Shown piece after piece: positions 22,353-34,813 of a stretch of DNA of 64,000 nt (position 1 is the stretch's first letter; every line of letters begins with the position of its first letter). Origin of the DNA: Paroedura picta (taxonomy: Eukaryota; Chordata; Lepidosauria; Squamata; Gekkonidae). A model generated the notes under the pieces. It was not told the origin of the DNA. It did no database searches and was given only the letters and a program-made list of their open reading frames with translations. The translations under genes and the position numbers were made by a program. The DNA is taken from the NCBI RefSeq assembly GCF_049243985.1, contig NC_135384.1, forward strand, positions 13,946,501-14,010,500, in the 5' to 3' direction.

Positions 22353-23900
22353 AATTAACATGGACCTAGTTCTGAAGAATAAAGATATTAAAAATGTTCA
22401 CAGAGAATTATATGATCAGGTTGTTCAGCATGGGGTGTTATGTATGGCAGAAGTCCGCATCGATGGACTGGTACATTGTGTCCCATTGCACCCTTCATTA
22501 GTCTAGGCTTATGCTAAAGCGAAACATTGCTTCCATGGTCCGCCAAGACCAAGCTTGGCCAGACTCCATCTTCTCTCCAGATTGACCCAAGCCACAGATT
22601 CAACATGACAGCTGTAGCCTGAGACACATCCTGCCTTCCTCTCCCCCCCCCCCCATTGCATTGCTGATCAAGTGGCCAGCAGAGTCAAGTTCACCTGGAG
22701 GCTTCTGGGCGATCTCTTTTGACTTCACACCTCTGACTCATCCTAAGACAATCTACCAAAAGACATATCTACCCCACTCCAAAGATCTAGTCTATAGGAA
22801 CTCCCAGATATACCTATGGAGACATGAAGGTTTTCTTTCTTTTCACCCAGTGTCATCTGTCTCTTCACCCAGCCAGGCCATTTCCCCAATGTCTTACACT
22901 TGGAAAATTCCATAATGCTCCTATCCTGCCCCCAACATATGACAAGAATGACCCCCCTTCTCTCAGAAGGGTACAAAACCCCTTGCTTTGTCAACCCAGA
23001 GTATGTTTCTGATCCAGGACCTATTCAGATCACCCTTCACGATGCAGGCCAGTTGTGTCGTTTCTCTGCCACTCTGCTTTCCAGGACCGGTAAATATCTT
23101 CCTTGATTCCTTGCAGCTCTTTTCCCTCCTGATTTTCCTATCCAATAGTGTGTTAATGTGCCCAATACATATATGTTTGTCTATTTCATTTTATAATAAA
23201 CCTTGCTTATTATTTTATTACTATCTATTGTCTGCCTTGAGTTTTGAAGGTTTCAATTACCTCATGTAACATAAGCATTCAATATTTTCACTATGTTACC
23301 AACTTCCCCACTTCACATGTGTGGTTGACACATGCTATTTTGGTAACAGGTGAGAGGATGGAGGGACTCGCCTCTTTTTGCCCCTGAGTTATATGCAGAC
23401 AAGGAAAATCGAGATAACAAATTACTCTAGATAACAAATTAGTCCTCATTCTTCAGGATATTGCAATATCGATTTTTGACTACCGTTATACACCATACTT
23501 AGGAATGTCATTTCTTTTTCATATATGAATTGCTGATCTAAAGGGCCAGAACATTATTATTTAAACAGTGGCTGAGATTTGATTCAAGTTCTCCATAAAA
23601 ACAGGATCATTTTGGCCACTTCTGTACTTTTCCTCTCTTTTGTTAAAGCATTAGTGCTGAGAACCTTCACTAAGCACAAGATCATACATATAACCCAAGA
23701 AAACAACCAAAAGCTAGCATACATTTTGCATTTCCATCCTGCTCTTTTGAATGGTTGGTAGACCTGGCATCCAGATATCACATTAACTCCATCCTTTTGA
23801 TTCCAATAGTTTAGACATGATATCTCATGGATTCAAGTGGAGTTGGGAACACAGGTTTATCTTCCACTGATTACTGATATGCCTGAAATAAAATGGTATT
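22353..23900. other. Intergenic region with a possible old LTR
   Basis: About 22560-23290 is pyrimidine-rich with GGGTACAAAACCCC and AATAAA (about 23194), an arrangement like the promoter-R-U5 part of an LTR. I could not find a paired copy or a defined end, so it stays a low-confidence fossil. The remainder is unremarkable. Confidence 0.3.
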
Positions 23901-23937
23901 AACTGTATTTCCAATATGAATTTTTGAAACAGTATCT

Positions 23938-24145
23938 GGTGGTGGAAAGTGCCAGTAAGTCATGGCCATCATATGGGGTACCTGTAGGGATTTCAAGGCA
24001 AGATATGAATAGAGTAGTTTGCCATTGCCTCTGGTAAGCAACCATGGACATCTTTAGTGTTCTCCCATCCAAGTATTAAAAATTGCTTCTCTTGCTTAGC
24101 TTTTGAGATCTGACAAGATAGGTCTAGTTGGGTCATCCAGTTGAG
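23938..24145 (-). repeat. 5S rRNA-derived SINE
   Basis: Read on the minus strand it gives CTTGTCAGATCTCAAAAGCT, AAGC, TACTTGGATGGGAGA and then the tail CTTGCCTTGAAATCC. The copy at 31895-32054 sits at the matching place in the next duplicon, so it was already there before duplication. Confidence 0.8.
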
Positions 24146-24425
24146 GACAAACCGTACCTACAGTTCTGAGATATAATTAAAAAGGTAATCAAGACCTTTC
24201 TGACATGGCAAAACAAAATTAAAGGGATTTATTTGAAATTCATACCCCTGGTAATGTGTCTCCTAAAACAATTGTCTTTTCACATAATTTGTGTATATTC
24301 TTCTCAGTGGCCTAATCATAAAGTTCTAGCTTTCATGGCCCTCTGGGCATTATCTACGATGAAAAAAATGGATGGAAAAAAAGACTAGTGAATTCTGTTG
24401 ATCTTGTCTGCTCTCTCAGTTTGGT

Positions 24426-24709
24426 GAGCCAGTTTGGTGTAGTGGTTAGGAGTGGGGACTTCTAATCTGGCATGCCGGGTTCGATTCTGCGCTCCCCCAC
24501 ATGCAACCAGCTGGGTGACCCTGGGCTCGCCACGGCACTGATAAAACTGTTCTGACCGAGCAGTGATATCAGAGCTCTCTCAGCCTCACCCACCCCACAG
24601 GGTGTCTGTTGTGGGGAGAGGAATGGGAAGGTGACTGTAAGCCGCTTTGAGCCTCCTTCGGGTAGGGAAAAGCGGCATATAAGAACCAACTCTTCTTCTT
24701 CTTCTTCTT
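24426..24709 (+). repeat. tRNA-derived SINE with CTT tail (family A), full length
   Basis: Best-preserved copy in this window. A box GGTGTAGTGGTTAGGAGTG, B box GGGTTCGATTC, the full body including GACTGTAAGCCGCTTTGAGC and GGCATATAAGAACCAACTC, then (CTT)n. It was not seen in the matching position of the other duplicons and so is probably a later insertion. Confidence 0.9.
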
Positions 24710-24859
24710 TCAAACTGGAATTTACACTTTGTGGCTTGGAACGTATTCCCCATTCCCAGATTGCTTCCTGAGAAAAAATGGGCATGCCTGTAAAGTAGCC
24801 AATTTTAGCTACTTTACAAATTTACATAGTATTCTTGGCTGGATTTAGTATTTTAACAG

Positions 24860-25040
24860 TTACGGTTTCTCCGGAGACCTAATCAATTCTTTGTGCTTTG
24901 AAAACCGAAGAAACGCTCTTTTAGCGTTGCATATCCCAGGGGTTAAATCATCTGGAAAGAATTTCTCCGCCTAATCAGGTGATGAACCTTTTATAATACA
25001 TCAAAATAATTGATGAGTGTTCCAATATTCTGTAGATGAG
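24860..25040 (+). promoter_or_regulatory. Candidate odorant receptor promoter, duplicon 1
   Basis: Conserved segment about 2.4 kb upstream of the ATG at 27380. It contains the 19-base block at 24930-24948 (TCCCAGGGGT inside, close to the O/E-EBF consensus TCCCNNGGGA), a homeodomain-like CTAATCAGG, and a TATA-like CTTTTATAATA near 24988-24998. The spacing suits a 5' non-coding exon spliced to the acceptor at the coding exon. This is inference from conservation; no transcription start is visible. Confidence 0.4.
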
Positions 25041-25049
25041 ATTAGTTGT

Positions 25050-26840
25050 CTTCATTTGTGATGGCTGGTCCTGGTATCTCTTGGGGATTTATTTTTACAT
25101 ACTACATTAGCATCTCATCTGATAAAAAGGAAGACAATCCACACAGGTATAACTAATAGGGGGAAATATGTTTTGATATATGTAGTATTGGGTGTTCAGT
25201 CTGTAAGTGTCATCATTGCAAGTCATATGACTCCTTTGTCGTGTGTTCTCCCCTACATGATTGTGTTTGCAGAATAGTAGGAATTGTGAGCTAAATACAG
25301 ACTGCCCCATCAGATTAGGATAAACTAGTATTGCTATGTCAAATGGGTATATATTTAGCAAGGTTTTCTGCCACCAACATAAAGATGAAGGCAAAACGTA
25401 TTGATGTAAGTGTGGGTCACCTGCAGGCTAATTGATCTACTCTGCCATTTCATTGATAAATTACTTATAAATCAATATGGTGTGTTACCATGGGATTATC
25501 CTGAGATGCTGTAAATTAATTTTGTGTTTTGTTTTCTTTCATTTTTAAAAAAAGATCTTTTTTATCAAAGGATTGGTGCTTGTCTATTTTTAAAGGAGGA
25601 AGACCATGCAGTCCTACCCAGAGTTATGCTGTTGTGTACTTATTGACTTCATTAGATTTAGAAAGGGATAAGTCAGCTCAGAACTGCGTTGTAAAAGATC
25701 CCCATGAATTTAGAGTAATGCTGAACCATTTCTTCACTGCTTTATTTCCGCTTTGTGTCTTTAACAGCAGCTTGATTTGCAGGGAGGAGTAAATGATTTA
25801 TCCCCCCTTTCCATCTCCTTACAAGGGTTTATCATGTCACTGCTGAAGGAACTGTGACAGGAACCAGGTGCAGAGATGACAGTCATGATCCAAAATAAAA
25901 AAGCATGGCTTAGTCCTGGAAGCATCTTGCCATCCATGGGGGAAGGTAGGCTGGCTGGCTCCCATTTCTGGATGGCAGAGAAACCCATCAGAGACCACCA
26001 TCTGTCTGCTACCTTTCATTGACCCAACAAGCTTTGAGGACTCAGAGATCCAGGTAGGGGCATTGTTTATCCTTTCATCCACAGCCTGTAGGCAATGGGG
26101 CTGCCTTGCTGTCTGCTGACTATACAAGGAAAAGCAGCACCTATGCCCTGCAGCATTTGTGCTCTGTCATATTAACAAAAGCTGTGGCCCGTTGGTGCCA
26201 AAAAAAGTATATTTGGATCATGTGCCCTCATTTAGGCATGGAAAAATGACCCCACCCTGCCCTGCAACTGTGACAGGAACCAGGTGCAGAGGTGATAGCC
26301 ACCTCCCTCTGTTCACCTCCCTCAGTCTAACCTACCTCATAGGGTTAAAATGAGAATAAAATGGAGGAAAGAATCAAGTGGTAAATTTTCTGGTTTCTAT
26401 AATCCTACCCAATATAAATATATAAATTCTATCAGATATAAATATATAAATTAATGGAAAGGCACCAAAATATTTAAATAAAAAAAAATAATTTGAATAT
26501 TCTGGTGCCTTCCTGTTACACCAAAAAATGAAGATGGGACTTAGTATCTGCAAGATTCTCACCACTGCCCCTTCAATTGCCCCTCTTTCTGGAATAACCT
26601 CTGGGATAGATTGTCCTGACATAATGCTCCATTTTATTCTTGTCTTGTATCTGCTGGCAGATGGATGTGGAGTCGCTTCTGCATGATTGCGAAGAGGAAT
26701 CCAAATAGAAATCTTTCTTCTGGAGTGATTTGGGATGTGATTTAACTGTTTTCACTGGTTCACATACAACCACCCTTTGTAACATCTCTCAGTGTGACAA
26801 TTCAGAGATTCTTTCTCATTCATTCTTGTGGGGGGAGCGG
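25050..26840. other. Duplicon 1 interior, probably intron of the receptor gene
   Basis: Homologous in parts to 32590-34800. It holds a tRNA-SINE tail fragment near 26300-26390 (CTAACCTACCTCATAGGG, GAATAAAATGGAGG) and AT-rich sequence near 26400-26510. No coding signal. Confidence 0.45.
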
Positions 26841-26841
26841 T

Positions 26842-27033
26842 TGACCATCCTTCCATCCTTCCGAGGTCGGTCAAATGAGTACCCAGCTTGCTGGGGGGTA
26901 AACGGGAATGACTGGGGAAGGCACTGGCAAACCAACCCCGTATTGAGTCTGCCATGAAAACGCTGGAGGGCGTCACCCCAAGGGTCCGACATGACTCGGT
27001 GCTTGCAGAAGGGATACCTTTACCTTTACCTTT
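26842..27033 (+). repeat. Sauria-type SINE, 5'-truncated
   Basis: Retains the body from CCATCCTTCCGAGGTCGGT through AGTACCCAGCTTGCTGGGGG, CATGAAAACGCTGGAGGGCG and the BovB-like end CCCAAGGGTCCGACATGAC, then ACCTTTACCTTTA. The tRNA-like head is missing. Confidence 0.9.
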
Positions 27034-27379
27034 AATATTTCTTTGATGACCAGTCAATGTTGAATTGATCTAACTCTACTTTGAAAAAGTTATTTACGCA
27101 ACAATTGATCATTCTATATTTCCATTATTAGTCTGGAAAGCCAGTCGTCCAGGGACTTGAAGAACATATGAATGTGTCCAGTGTAAATGTGAGCAGGGAA
27201 CTGATACAAACAAGCATGCTATATGTTTGCATGATGCTCATGGCTTTTGACTGAAATGCCCCAAAGCAACTAACTCAAAAGTTCCACAGCTACCCTGTAA
27301 CAGTTTCTTTTGCAATGCCTTCCATTCTCCTAGGAAAAGTGTAACTGGCCTTTGTTGGTGTTGTTTTGTTCCCACAGCA

Positions 27380-28321
27380 ATGAAGAACCAGACCGAAGTG
27401 CAGAAGTTCATTCTCCTGGGTCTTACACATGACCACAGAGAACAGTACACTCTCTTTGTGGTGTTCCTGCTGCTCTACTTGGCCAGTTTGCTGGGAAACG
27501 GAGCCATTTTGGCCGTAGCTATAGCTGAGCCTCGGCTCCATACCCCCATGTACTTTTTCCTAGGCAATCTCTCCTGCCTGGACATATGCTACTCCACGGT
27601 GACTGTGCCCAAAATGCTGAGTGGCTTCTTAACAGAACGCCAAGCCATTTCTTTCATTGGATGCCTGGTTCAGTTGCATTTTTTTTACTTCCTGGGTAGC
27701 AGTGAAGGGATCCTTCTGGGGGTTATGGCTTTGGATCGCTACGTGGCCATCTGCAACCCTCTGCGTTACACAGTCATCATGAATAAATTGACTTGCCTTC
27801 TGCTAGCTGGGGCCACCTGGGCTGCTGGTTTCTTTCATGCCCTTATGCACACAGTCCAGACCTCCCGACTATGGTTCTGTGGCCCCAATCTTGTCCAGCA
27901 TTTCTTTTGTGACATCAAGCCCCTTCTGGAATTGGCGTGCAGTAGTACTACTCTCAACCTCAGCCTCCTTAATATTGTCACTGGTTCCATTGCTCTGGGT
28001 GCCTTCTTCCTCACCCTGCTCTCCTACTGTTACATCATTGCCTTCCTCTTTTTCAAACTCCAGTCTTCACAAAGCCATTGGAAAGCCTTCTCAACTTGTG
28101 CCTCCCACCTGACCGTTGTGGCTTTCATGTACGTTCCGGTTATTTCCAACTACTTGCTTGCGTCCACGGGTGAGTCTGCGGAAAGAGAGATGATCGTCAC
28201 CATACTCTACAGTGCAGTCACTCCTGTTCTGAACCCTCTGATCTACACACTGAGAAATCAAGAGGTAAAATCTGCTCTGAAAAAAGTTTTCAGCCCGCAA
28301 CATTTGCTTGGAAGGATATGA
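27380..28321 (+). CDS. Odorant receptor, OR12D-like (copy 4, array unit 1)
   Basis: 313 residues, intact. NQT at 3-5, LLGN in TM1, PMYFFLGNLSCLDICYSTVTVPKML, MALDRYVAICNPLRYTVIM (MALDRY instead of the commoner MAYDRY, shared by all four array members), FCGPNLVQHFFCDIKPLLELAC, HWKAFSTCASHLTVV, NPLIYTLRNQEVK. The ATG follows GTTCCCACAG/CA, the same acceptor context as its three array relatives. Compared with copies 5 and 6 it keeps LGSSEG and SIALGAFFLTLLSY, which it shares with copy 7. Confidence 0.96.
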   Translation: MKNQTEVQKFILLGLTHDHREQYTLFVVFLLLYLASLLGNGAILAVAIAEPRLHTPMYFFLGNLSCLDICYSTVTVPKMLSGFLTERQAISFIGCLVQLHFFYFLGSSEGILLGVMALDRYVAICNPLRYTVIMNKLTCLLLAGATWAAGFFHALMHTVQTSRLWFCGPNLVQHFFCDIKPLLELACSSTTLNLSLLNIVTGSIALGAFFLTLLSYCYIIAFLFFKLQSSQSHWKAFSTCASHLTVVAFMYVPVISNYLLASTGESAEREMIVTILYSAVTPVLNPLIYTLRNQEVKSALKKVFSPQHLLGRI

Positions 28322-28589
28322 TTTTATTCTGTCATTCTCTGGTTCCTGTCCTCATGTTTCTATCATGCTCTTGACTGACCAAGATGCATTCATTATCTAA
28401 ATTAAGCATGCATGAATGCTGGTGGCCCTTGTTACATGACTTCCGGGGAAACAACATTTAGCTGCAAACCATGTTAATCAATATGAACAGGTTTATGCCT
28501 ACCCCAGTTTGGCTGGCCTTGATTTTCTCCCTATAATAGTTTCTGGATTGTTGGGGATTCTGAAATATGGAAAGTGCTACACTGTGATA

Positions 28590-28831
28590 CCAGCTTTGCC
28601 CATAAGGCTGGGAGTTCAATCCCAGCAGCCGGCTCAAGGTTGACTCAGCCTTCCATCCTTCCGAGGTCGGTAAAATGAGTACCCAGCTTGCTGGGGGGTC
28701 AATGGTAATGACTGGGGAAGGCACTGGCAAACCACCCCGTATTGAGTCTGCCATGAAAACGCTAGAGGGCGTCACCCCAAGGGTCAGACATGACTTGGTG
28801 CTTGCACAGGGGATACCTTTACCTTTACCTT
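28590..28831 (+). repeat. Sauria-type SINE, slightly 5'-truncated, with target duplication
   Basis: Starts inside the tRNA-like head (GCCCATAAGGCTGGGAGTTC) and ends with the CCTTTA repeats. A perfect 12-base flanking repeat TACACTGTGATA lies at 28578-28589 and 28832-28843, so the insertion is well defined. It sits in the 3' flank of copy 4 and is absent from the matching flank of copies 5 and 6, so it postdates the duplication. Confidence 0.92.
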
Positions 28832-29073
28832 TACACTGTGATATGTTGTGAACAAGATTTGTGGAGTTACGTCACTGGCCGCATCCCTGTAGAAGAGTAT
28901 CTAAAATGACCCTTTGATGTTCTCTATTTATCTTACGATTACTAATATGTTTATTCAAATCAAGCAGCTTGGATACCCCAGCTTAGTTTGAGTTCCTCAA
29001 CACTTTTAAATTAAGCAGGTTTGACTGACAAAGAAGATAGAGGTTGCTGTGCAAAGAAATAACCTTCTCAAAC

Positions 29074-29300
29074 TACCTCTGTCTTACAGACAGCGGTCCT
29101 GTCCCCTCTCCATCTCTTCTCCAGTTGAACGTTCCCAAGTCCCTCCACCTTTCCTCATAGGGTTTGGTCCCCAAGCCCTGGATCATTCACATCATTCTCC
29201 TCTGTACCCTCTCAATTTTTTTCCCATTCCTTTTGAAGTGAGGCCTCCAGAACTGGACAGATGGGGTCTGATCAAAGCAGTACAAATCAAACTCAGTACG
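29074..29300 (-). mobile_element. CR1 LINE fragment
   Basis: Antisense CR1: CATTCTCCTCTGTACCCTCT, TTTGAAGTGAGGCCTCCAG, AACTGGACAGATGGGGTCTG. Eroded; no terminal octamers. Confidence 0.65.
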
Positions 29301-31368
29301 AATACTAAAAAAAAGAAAGAAAAGAAATTGGGGAGATTAGTGTTGACAGAGTTTAAATATGAGGAGGTGTGTAACACCAGTAGCTTAAATAATAAAATAG
29401 TTTTATTAAGAAGAGGAACAACTTTGTAAGAGAGAGGAGAGAGTCCTACCTGTCTGTCTAACTTTCATGAGCAGTTGGGACCTCAGGTGTCTGGGTAAGA
29501 CATAACATGAAACGGCCAGGTGCAGCTTCTGGGAATTATGCTGGCGTGGAATGTTTTGAGAAACTAACTAGCTAAATGACCTTGAAGCTGTGAGCGGCAT
29601 CTACACTCTAGAAGCTGGCTGCAAGCAGGGAAAATGGATAACTGATGCAAGACAGGCTAAAGTGAACAAACCTCAAACCCATTTCATGGCAGAAGTCACA
29701 GGATTCTAACACTGTTGTCTTGGAGACAGGTAGGTAGGAAATGTGCTCAGAAAAGCAGGAAATCTTCACCTGAGCCAATCCAGAAACAGGAAGAGATTAT
29801 GAAAAACACCAGGAGTTTCCTATAAATCTCCTCTAACACCTGCTCTAGAATAGTCTTTATATGCTGTTGAATCCTGCACACTGCAGACATTGCATCTTCC
29901 AATGATGAGTGCACTCCGGTAATCTATGCCAGAAATCAAGACAGATTTCCTGATAGATTTTAATTGCCTCTATGTTAAGACTCCAGGACCCCTCTCTATG
30001 CAAAAGGGGGATCTGTCTATGAACTTCCCTTTGTTAGAATATTTGGACCAATATTTTGACCAACTGACATTGTTCTTGATATATGCCTTTCAACACAAAG
30101 ATTGGCTGTCATGTACACATCAAGACAATGAGCATCCACCTTTCCTGACATTCTTTCCCTCCTGACCATTGCATTGCTAAATAGTGGCCAGCAGATTTCT
30201 TTCTCAATGTCTTCACAAAGCCAAAATCCTTTATTTACTCTAAGCCCCCTTCCTGTCCCAAGTATTAAGCCAGGCTGCCAAGAGTTTAACTACCGTTATT
30301 AGTAGAAGTAAATAATTTTACTGTTGCAGCTTTATGCCATAACAGCCAACACGACCAAGTAAAATCAAGTATGTTAACAGACAATAATTAAAATAAACTC
30401 AGATGAAAATATGAAAGCTTAATATAAAAAGATTTTTAAAAGATCAAAAAATAGCATGTAGTTGTACAATTGTACAGTAAACATCCTGCTAGACACCCAA
30501 CCTGAATGCAGTTTCATTCATGTTGTTCTCCTTCCTTCCCAGAGAACCCCACATTTAGATCAGTAGTTATAAATCCTGTTGACTCTTATTTCCCCAAATC
30601 TAGTCATTTCCTTCTCTTTGTTTTTTCCCTGTGTACGTTTGGTAGTATAACTTCATATCTGTTAGTCCAGTTTGTTATTGGTCTTGTGTATGTTAGTTCG
30701 AATAAAGCTGAATTCTTTGATTTTAATATCTGTTGTCTGACTTGGATTCCTAGAAGGAAATAAATACCTTGTAAAACACTGGCAAAAGATGTTGCTGGTT
30801 ACCACCTCTCACATAGACATTGCTCAAATTAAAAGCATTTTGGGTAACAAGAGATATTATCACCAACCTTTCCCTCAACCTAGAAAGCCTTAAACAAAAT
30901 AATCTTCAGACTCTGGCACTGTATTTGCACCTGGAACCATTCTTTCCCTAATTTCTTCTGTGGTTACTTTATCTACCCCAGTCATTTTCCCATCCATGTG
31001 CACTGGATCATTAAGCTCATGTTAGCATAGTAGCCTGCCAAACCCAAAACCCTATTCAGGTATAATGCTAATGCTGCAACTGCCTGAGAAAACCCTTTTT
31101 TAATTAACACACTCCAGAGGTTTCCCTTTAATTCAATCAAGGTTTCTTTGTCACAGACCTCCTAACACTATTAGCTGGTTTATTTCATACAAATGATTAT
31201 TACATCAAAAACTTTGTTTTAGGGGATAACCATCCAAATCTGGCCTTGCCTCAGCATACATTTCTGGGTGATTAAACATCACACCAGACACACACTGGGC
31301 ACAGTCTTGTATGTACTGTTTCTGGAGCCAGAATACATGCTAAGAACTGGTGATGGCTTATCTAGTTG
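29301..31368. other. Intergenic, end of duplicon 1 and start of duplicon 2
   Basis: 29315-29830 matches 38400-38605 with an internal gap (AGTGTTGACAGAGTTTAAAT in both). 30258-30300 and about 30540-30830 match 44632-44700 and 45190-45420; this second pair has an AATAAA and resembles an old LTR end. No gene. Confidence 0.45.
30540..30830 (+). repeat. LTR-like repeat, copy in duplicon 2
   Basis: Shares phrases with 45190-45420: AATCTAGTCATTTCCTTCTC, a late CAATAAA-type signal, ATCTGTTGTCT and GCAAAAGAT.TTGCTGGTTAC. A polyadenylation signal followed by a T-rich segment suggests the 3' part of an LTR. Old and degraded; family not identified. Confidence 0.35.
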
Positions 31369-31485
31369 CATCATAGAATCATAGAATCATATCATTGAAT
31401 CATAGAGTTGGAAGGGGCTATACAGGCCATCTAGTCCAACCCCCTGCTCAACACAGGATCAGCCGAGAGCATCCTAAAGCAAAAA
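31369..31485 (-). mobile_element. CR1 LINE 3' terminus
   Basis: Antisense terminal octamers (ATCATAGAATCATAGAATCA) followed by GAGTTGGAAGGGGCTATACA, TCTAGTCCAACCCCCTGCTC and AGCATCCTAAAGC. Confidence 0.88.
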
Positions 31486-31733
31486 TAGATCTGGACTTCT
31501 CTCTATTGCACTTAAGAGCCAACATATCAATAATCTTTTGTACCATCTCAACTCATTTTCCCTTTATCTTTTCGGTATGCTTATTAATTAATTAATTTAC
31601 TTATTTGCCCAAGACGTCTGATGTGAATACACACACCCACACCTCATTACCTCTCTCACTCAGCAAAGTCTCCTAGAATTGCTAATTCCCCTTCATAAAT
31701 TCAGTAGACAGGTCTATTTTAGTTAACACCTTA

Positions 31734-31893
31734 TGACCCATTATGCATGGGGCTAGAAATCTGGGATCTGGGATGATAGCAGCAGGGCAGCCCCAATTAT
31801 GCACCCCACTTTCACCATCCCAGCCCTGGCCTGGTGCAACACCCCAGAAGACCCAGATTCCTGGGATGCCACAGGTGCCAGCGGGGGCTATGT
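31734..31893. mobile_element. MITE remnant with TGACCCATTATGCA end
   Basis: Has the left terminal sequence TGACCCATTATGCATGG seen on the 466-base element at 46422-46887 and GC-richer body sequence, but the right terminal repeat is gone. It occupies the matching position in duplicon 2. Confidence 0.55.
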
Positions 31894-31894
31894 T

Positions 31895-32054
31895 GGGTGG
31901 TGAAAAGTCATGGGCAACTTATGGCATACCTATGATGTTTTCAAGGCAAGAAACAAACATAAGTGGTTTATGGCAACCAACGCTGGACTTCCTTAGTGGT
32001 CTCCTATCCAAGTACCAGTCAGCACCAACCTTGCTTAGCTTCTGATATCTGACA
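31895..32054 (-). repeat. 5S rRNA-derived SINE
   Basis: On the minus strand: TCAGATATCAGAAGCTAAGC, TGACTGGTACTTGGATAGGA, then CTTGCCTTGAAAACATC. Same site as the copy at 23938-24145 in duplicon 1. Confidence 0.8.
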
Positions 32055-32389
32055 TTACAAAAATAAAATAAAATGATTCATTTAAAGTTGACACCCCAAG
32101 TCATGGGTCTCCTAAAACAAATGTTTTTTTGCATAATCTTCTCAAAACCTTCTCAGCGGCCTGAATCATAACGTTCTATCTTTCATGGTCTGCAAAGCAG
32201 CATCTAGGATGAAGAAGTGAAAGGAGAAAAGATTACTTGTTTCTATTGATCTTATCTGCTCTCTGATTCAAACGGGAATTTGTACTTTGAATTTAATCCT
32301 GAAACATGGGTCTGCTTCCTGTGTCGTTTACTTTAGCTACTTCACAAAAGTACCTTAGAATTGTTGTGATAATACTTAACATTTTAAGT

Positions 32390-32580
32390 TACCATTTCAC
32401 CAGAGCCCTAATCAATTCTTTGAGGGTTTCTTTTCCTTCAAAATCAAAGGAACTCTCTTTGGCATTACATATCCCAGGGGTTAAATTACCTGAAAGAATT
32501 CTTACCCCTCTAATTAGATGATGATCCTTTTATAATGGATCAAAATGATTGATGAGTGTTCTTGTATTCTGTGCATAAGT
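32390..32580 (+). promoter_or_regulatory. Candidate odorant receptor promoter, duplicon 2
   Basis: Contains the 19-base block at 32468-32486, a perfect TAATTA homeodomain site soon after (TCTAATTAGATGATG), and a TATA-like CTTTTATAATGG near 32527. This is the most complete of the four copies. About 3.2 kb upstream of the ATG at 35658. Confidence 0.42.
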
Positions 32581-32940
32581 TTAGTTATCTACTTTTGTGG
32601 TGGTGTGCATTGGTACATCTTGGTGCGGTGACTCTTATTTTACATTTTATATTCCATCTCATCTGAAAAATAAAAGAATATAAGCCACACAGGTATAACT
32701 CACGGGGGAAATATGCTTTGATATACATCTTACTGAATGTTCAGTCTGTAGATGCAAATATTGCTGGTCATCCATTTCCTTTGTTCTCTATTTTCCCCTA
32801 AATAGAGATGTTCAAAGAAAAGGAGGAATTGTGAGCTAAATACAGATTACACTGTTAGATAAGGATGAACTCGTATTATTGCGAGAAATGGGGATACATT
32901 TCTATGTCTTTGAATGGCACTGTTTGTTGTCACCAACATG

Positions 32941-33174
32941 AAGCCAGTTTGGCATACTGGTTAAGAGTTAATCTGGAGAGCCAGGTTTGATTCCCATCTC
33001 CTCCACATGCAGCCAGCTGGGTGACATTGGGCTAGTCATGGTCCTATCTAAGCTCCCTCAGCCCCATCTACATCACAGGGTGTTTGTTGTGGGGGGAGGA
33101 AGGAAATTAATTTGTAAGCTGCTTTTGGACTCCTTTGGGCAGTGAAATTCATGCTATAAAAAACAACACTTCTA
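32941..33174 (+). repeat. tRNA-derived SINE (family A), diverged
   Basis: GCCAGTTTGGCATACTGGTT, GCCAGGTTTGATTCCC, CACAGGGTGTTTGTTGTGGG; part of the anticodon arm is deleted and the CTT tail is nearly lost. Older than the copy at 24426. Confidence 0.8.
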
Positions 33175-33891
33175 AAGATGAAGGTGAGACCTCTTGATGT
33201 AAATGTGGTTGATCTGCACATTAATTGATCTACTGCACGTTGATTAATGAATTTCTTCTAAATCCATATGGTATGTCACCATGAGTTTATTGTGAGATAT
33301 TGTAAATTATTTTGTATTTTATTTTCTTTAATTTTAATCTTTTCTTTAACAAAATACTGCTTGAATATTTTTAAATGAGAATGGCAGTCTAATTCTAAAC
33401 ACAGTTATGCTGCTGTGTGCCCATTGACTACAATGGACACTGAAAGCTGTAACTCTGACCAGAATTGCTTTGTAAAAGGTCTCCCCAAATTTGGAGCAAT
33501 GCTGAACTGTTTCCTCACTGCTTTGTATCTTTAACAGCTGCTTGCTTTGCAGATATCAGTAAATGAGTAATTTTTTTCTCTCCATTTCCCTAAAAGGGCT
33601 GCCTAAGATTTGTTGATTTATCACGCCACTGTTGAAGGAACTGTGACAGAAATCATGTGCAGGGATGATCATCATAGTCCTAAAGACAAAGTATGGCTTA
33701 GTTCTGAAAGCATCTTCTCTTTTCAGACGTGGGAAGATCTGTGGCAAATTCTGAAGAGAAACTCACAGTTCATTCAAAGGGTGAATATTTCAGCAGCACT
33801 GATATTTTAGTTATGGAAGTCTGAATTTCAGTGTTTTCACATAGTAATAATGTTTAGTTTGCTATTAATGTTTGCTATTAATGTTCTTCCA

Positions 33892-34030
33892 AGGAGCACA
33901 GATTGGGGGCGGATGAGGCACACTGGGCCAAATGCTCCCCTGTGTGCATGCAGGAAGAGGTAGGGCAACCTGCCACGACTAAAACTCCAGTTTGCAGCCT
34001 GGCATGAAACCTCTAGTGCATAAACGGTCA
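33892..34030 (-). mobile_element. MITE fragment, same family as 52648-52830
   Basis: Ends AGTGCATAAACGGTCA, which is the reverse complement of the left end of the 52648 element. The body shares GGTTTCATGCCAGGCTGCA-like and GGCAACCTGC-like phrases in reverse. The other end is missing. Confidence 0.6.
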
Positions 34031-34636
34031 TAATGACACAGAAATTTAGAAAAATTACTCCAAAAATAATACATTAAAATGGATTGTTAGAAATATATAT
34101 AATTGTTCTCAGTCTGGGAAAAGGAGATTCTGGGTCAAAGGTAGTAGAGCCATTTTTTAAAAAATTGTAGTCAGATGCTATGTATATTTACAACACAGTC
34201 CTGACAATTCAGTGATATTTATTTCCAAGAAAATTACATACGCTTACAACCCCCCTCAAATCATTTACAAACCTGCCTTCACACAGAAACACTGAGATCA
34301 ATGGATACAATCAGCCACAACTGTGTTCTGCATAAGATTTCTTATGTACCTAGGTATTAATGCCCATTTTCTATCAAAGGTTATAGGTGTTAGCACAACT
34401 AAGTAAATACACCAGGACCAGCCATGGTGCAGCCGGTAATCTGGAAAAATGCAGGAATATGCTTACAATATGCTGACAATTTTCTCAGGTAAACAGAATA
34501 AGACTATCTAAAACAAAATGCTGTCAGTGAGGAAAAGGGAAGGAGGTACACCATAGTCTTCATACTATTTCTTAGATTTTTTGTACTGCCCTCCCAAACG
34601 GCTCAGCTATCAAATAGGGACATGAGTAAAACCTGG

Positions 34637-34695
34637 CTTGGATCTGCAGTCATGTACGGGTTACAGCATCAGACTAGCATTCTCACCACTATCCC
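34637..34695 (+). repeat. tRNA-derived SINE fragment (family C)
   Basis: TTACAGCATCAGACTAGCAT matches the tRNA-like head of the repeat at 39519. Only part of the head remains in this duplicon. Confidence 0.45.
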
Positions 34696-34813
34696 TTTCA
34701 TTGCCCCTGTTTCCATAACCAGGATAGCTTATCTTGCCTTTAAAATGCTCCTCTTTGTCCTAGTCTTGTATATACAGGCAGAATGATGTCCAGTACATTC
34801 TTCAGGATTACAA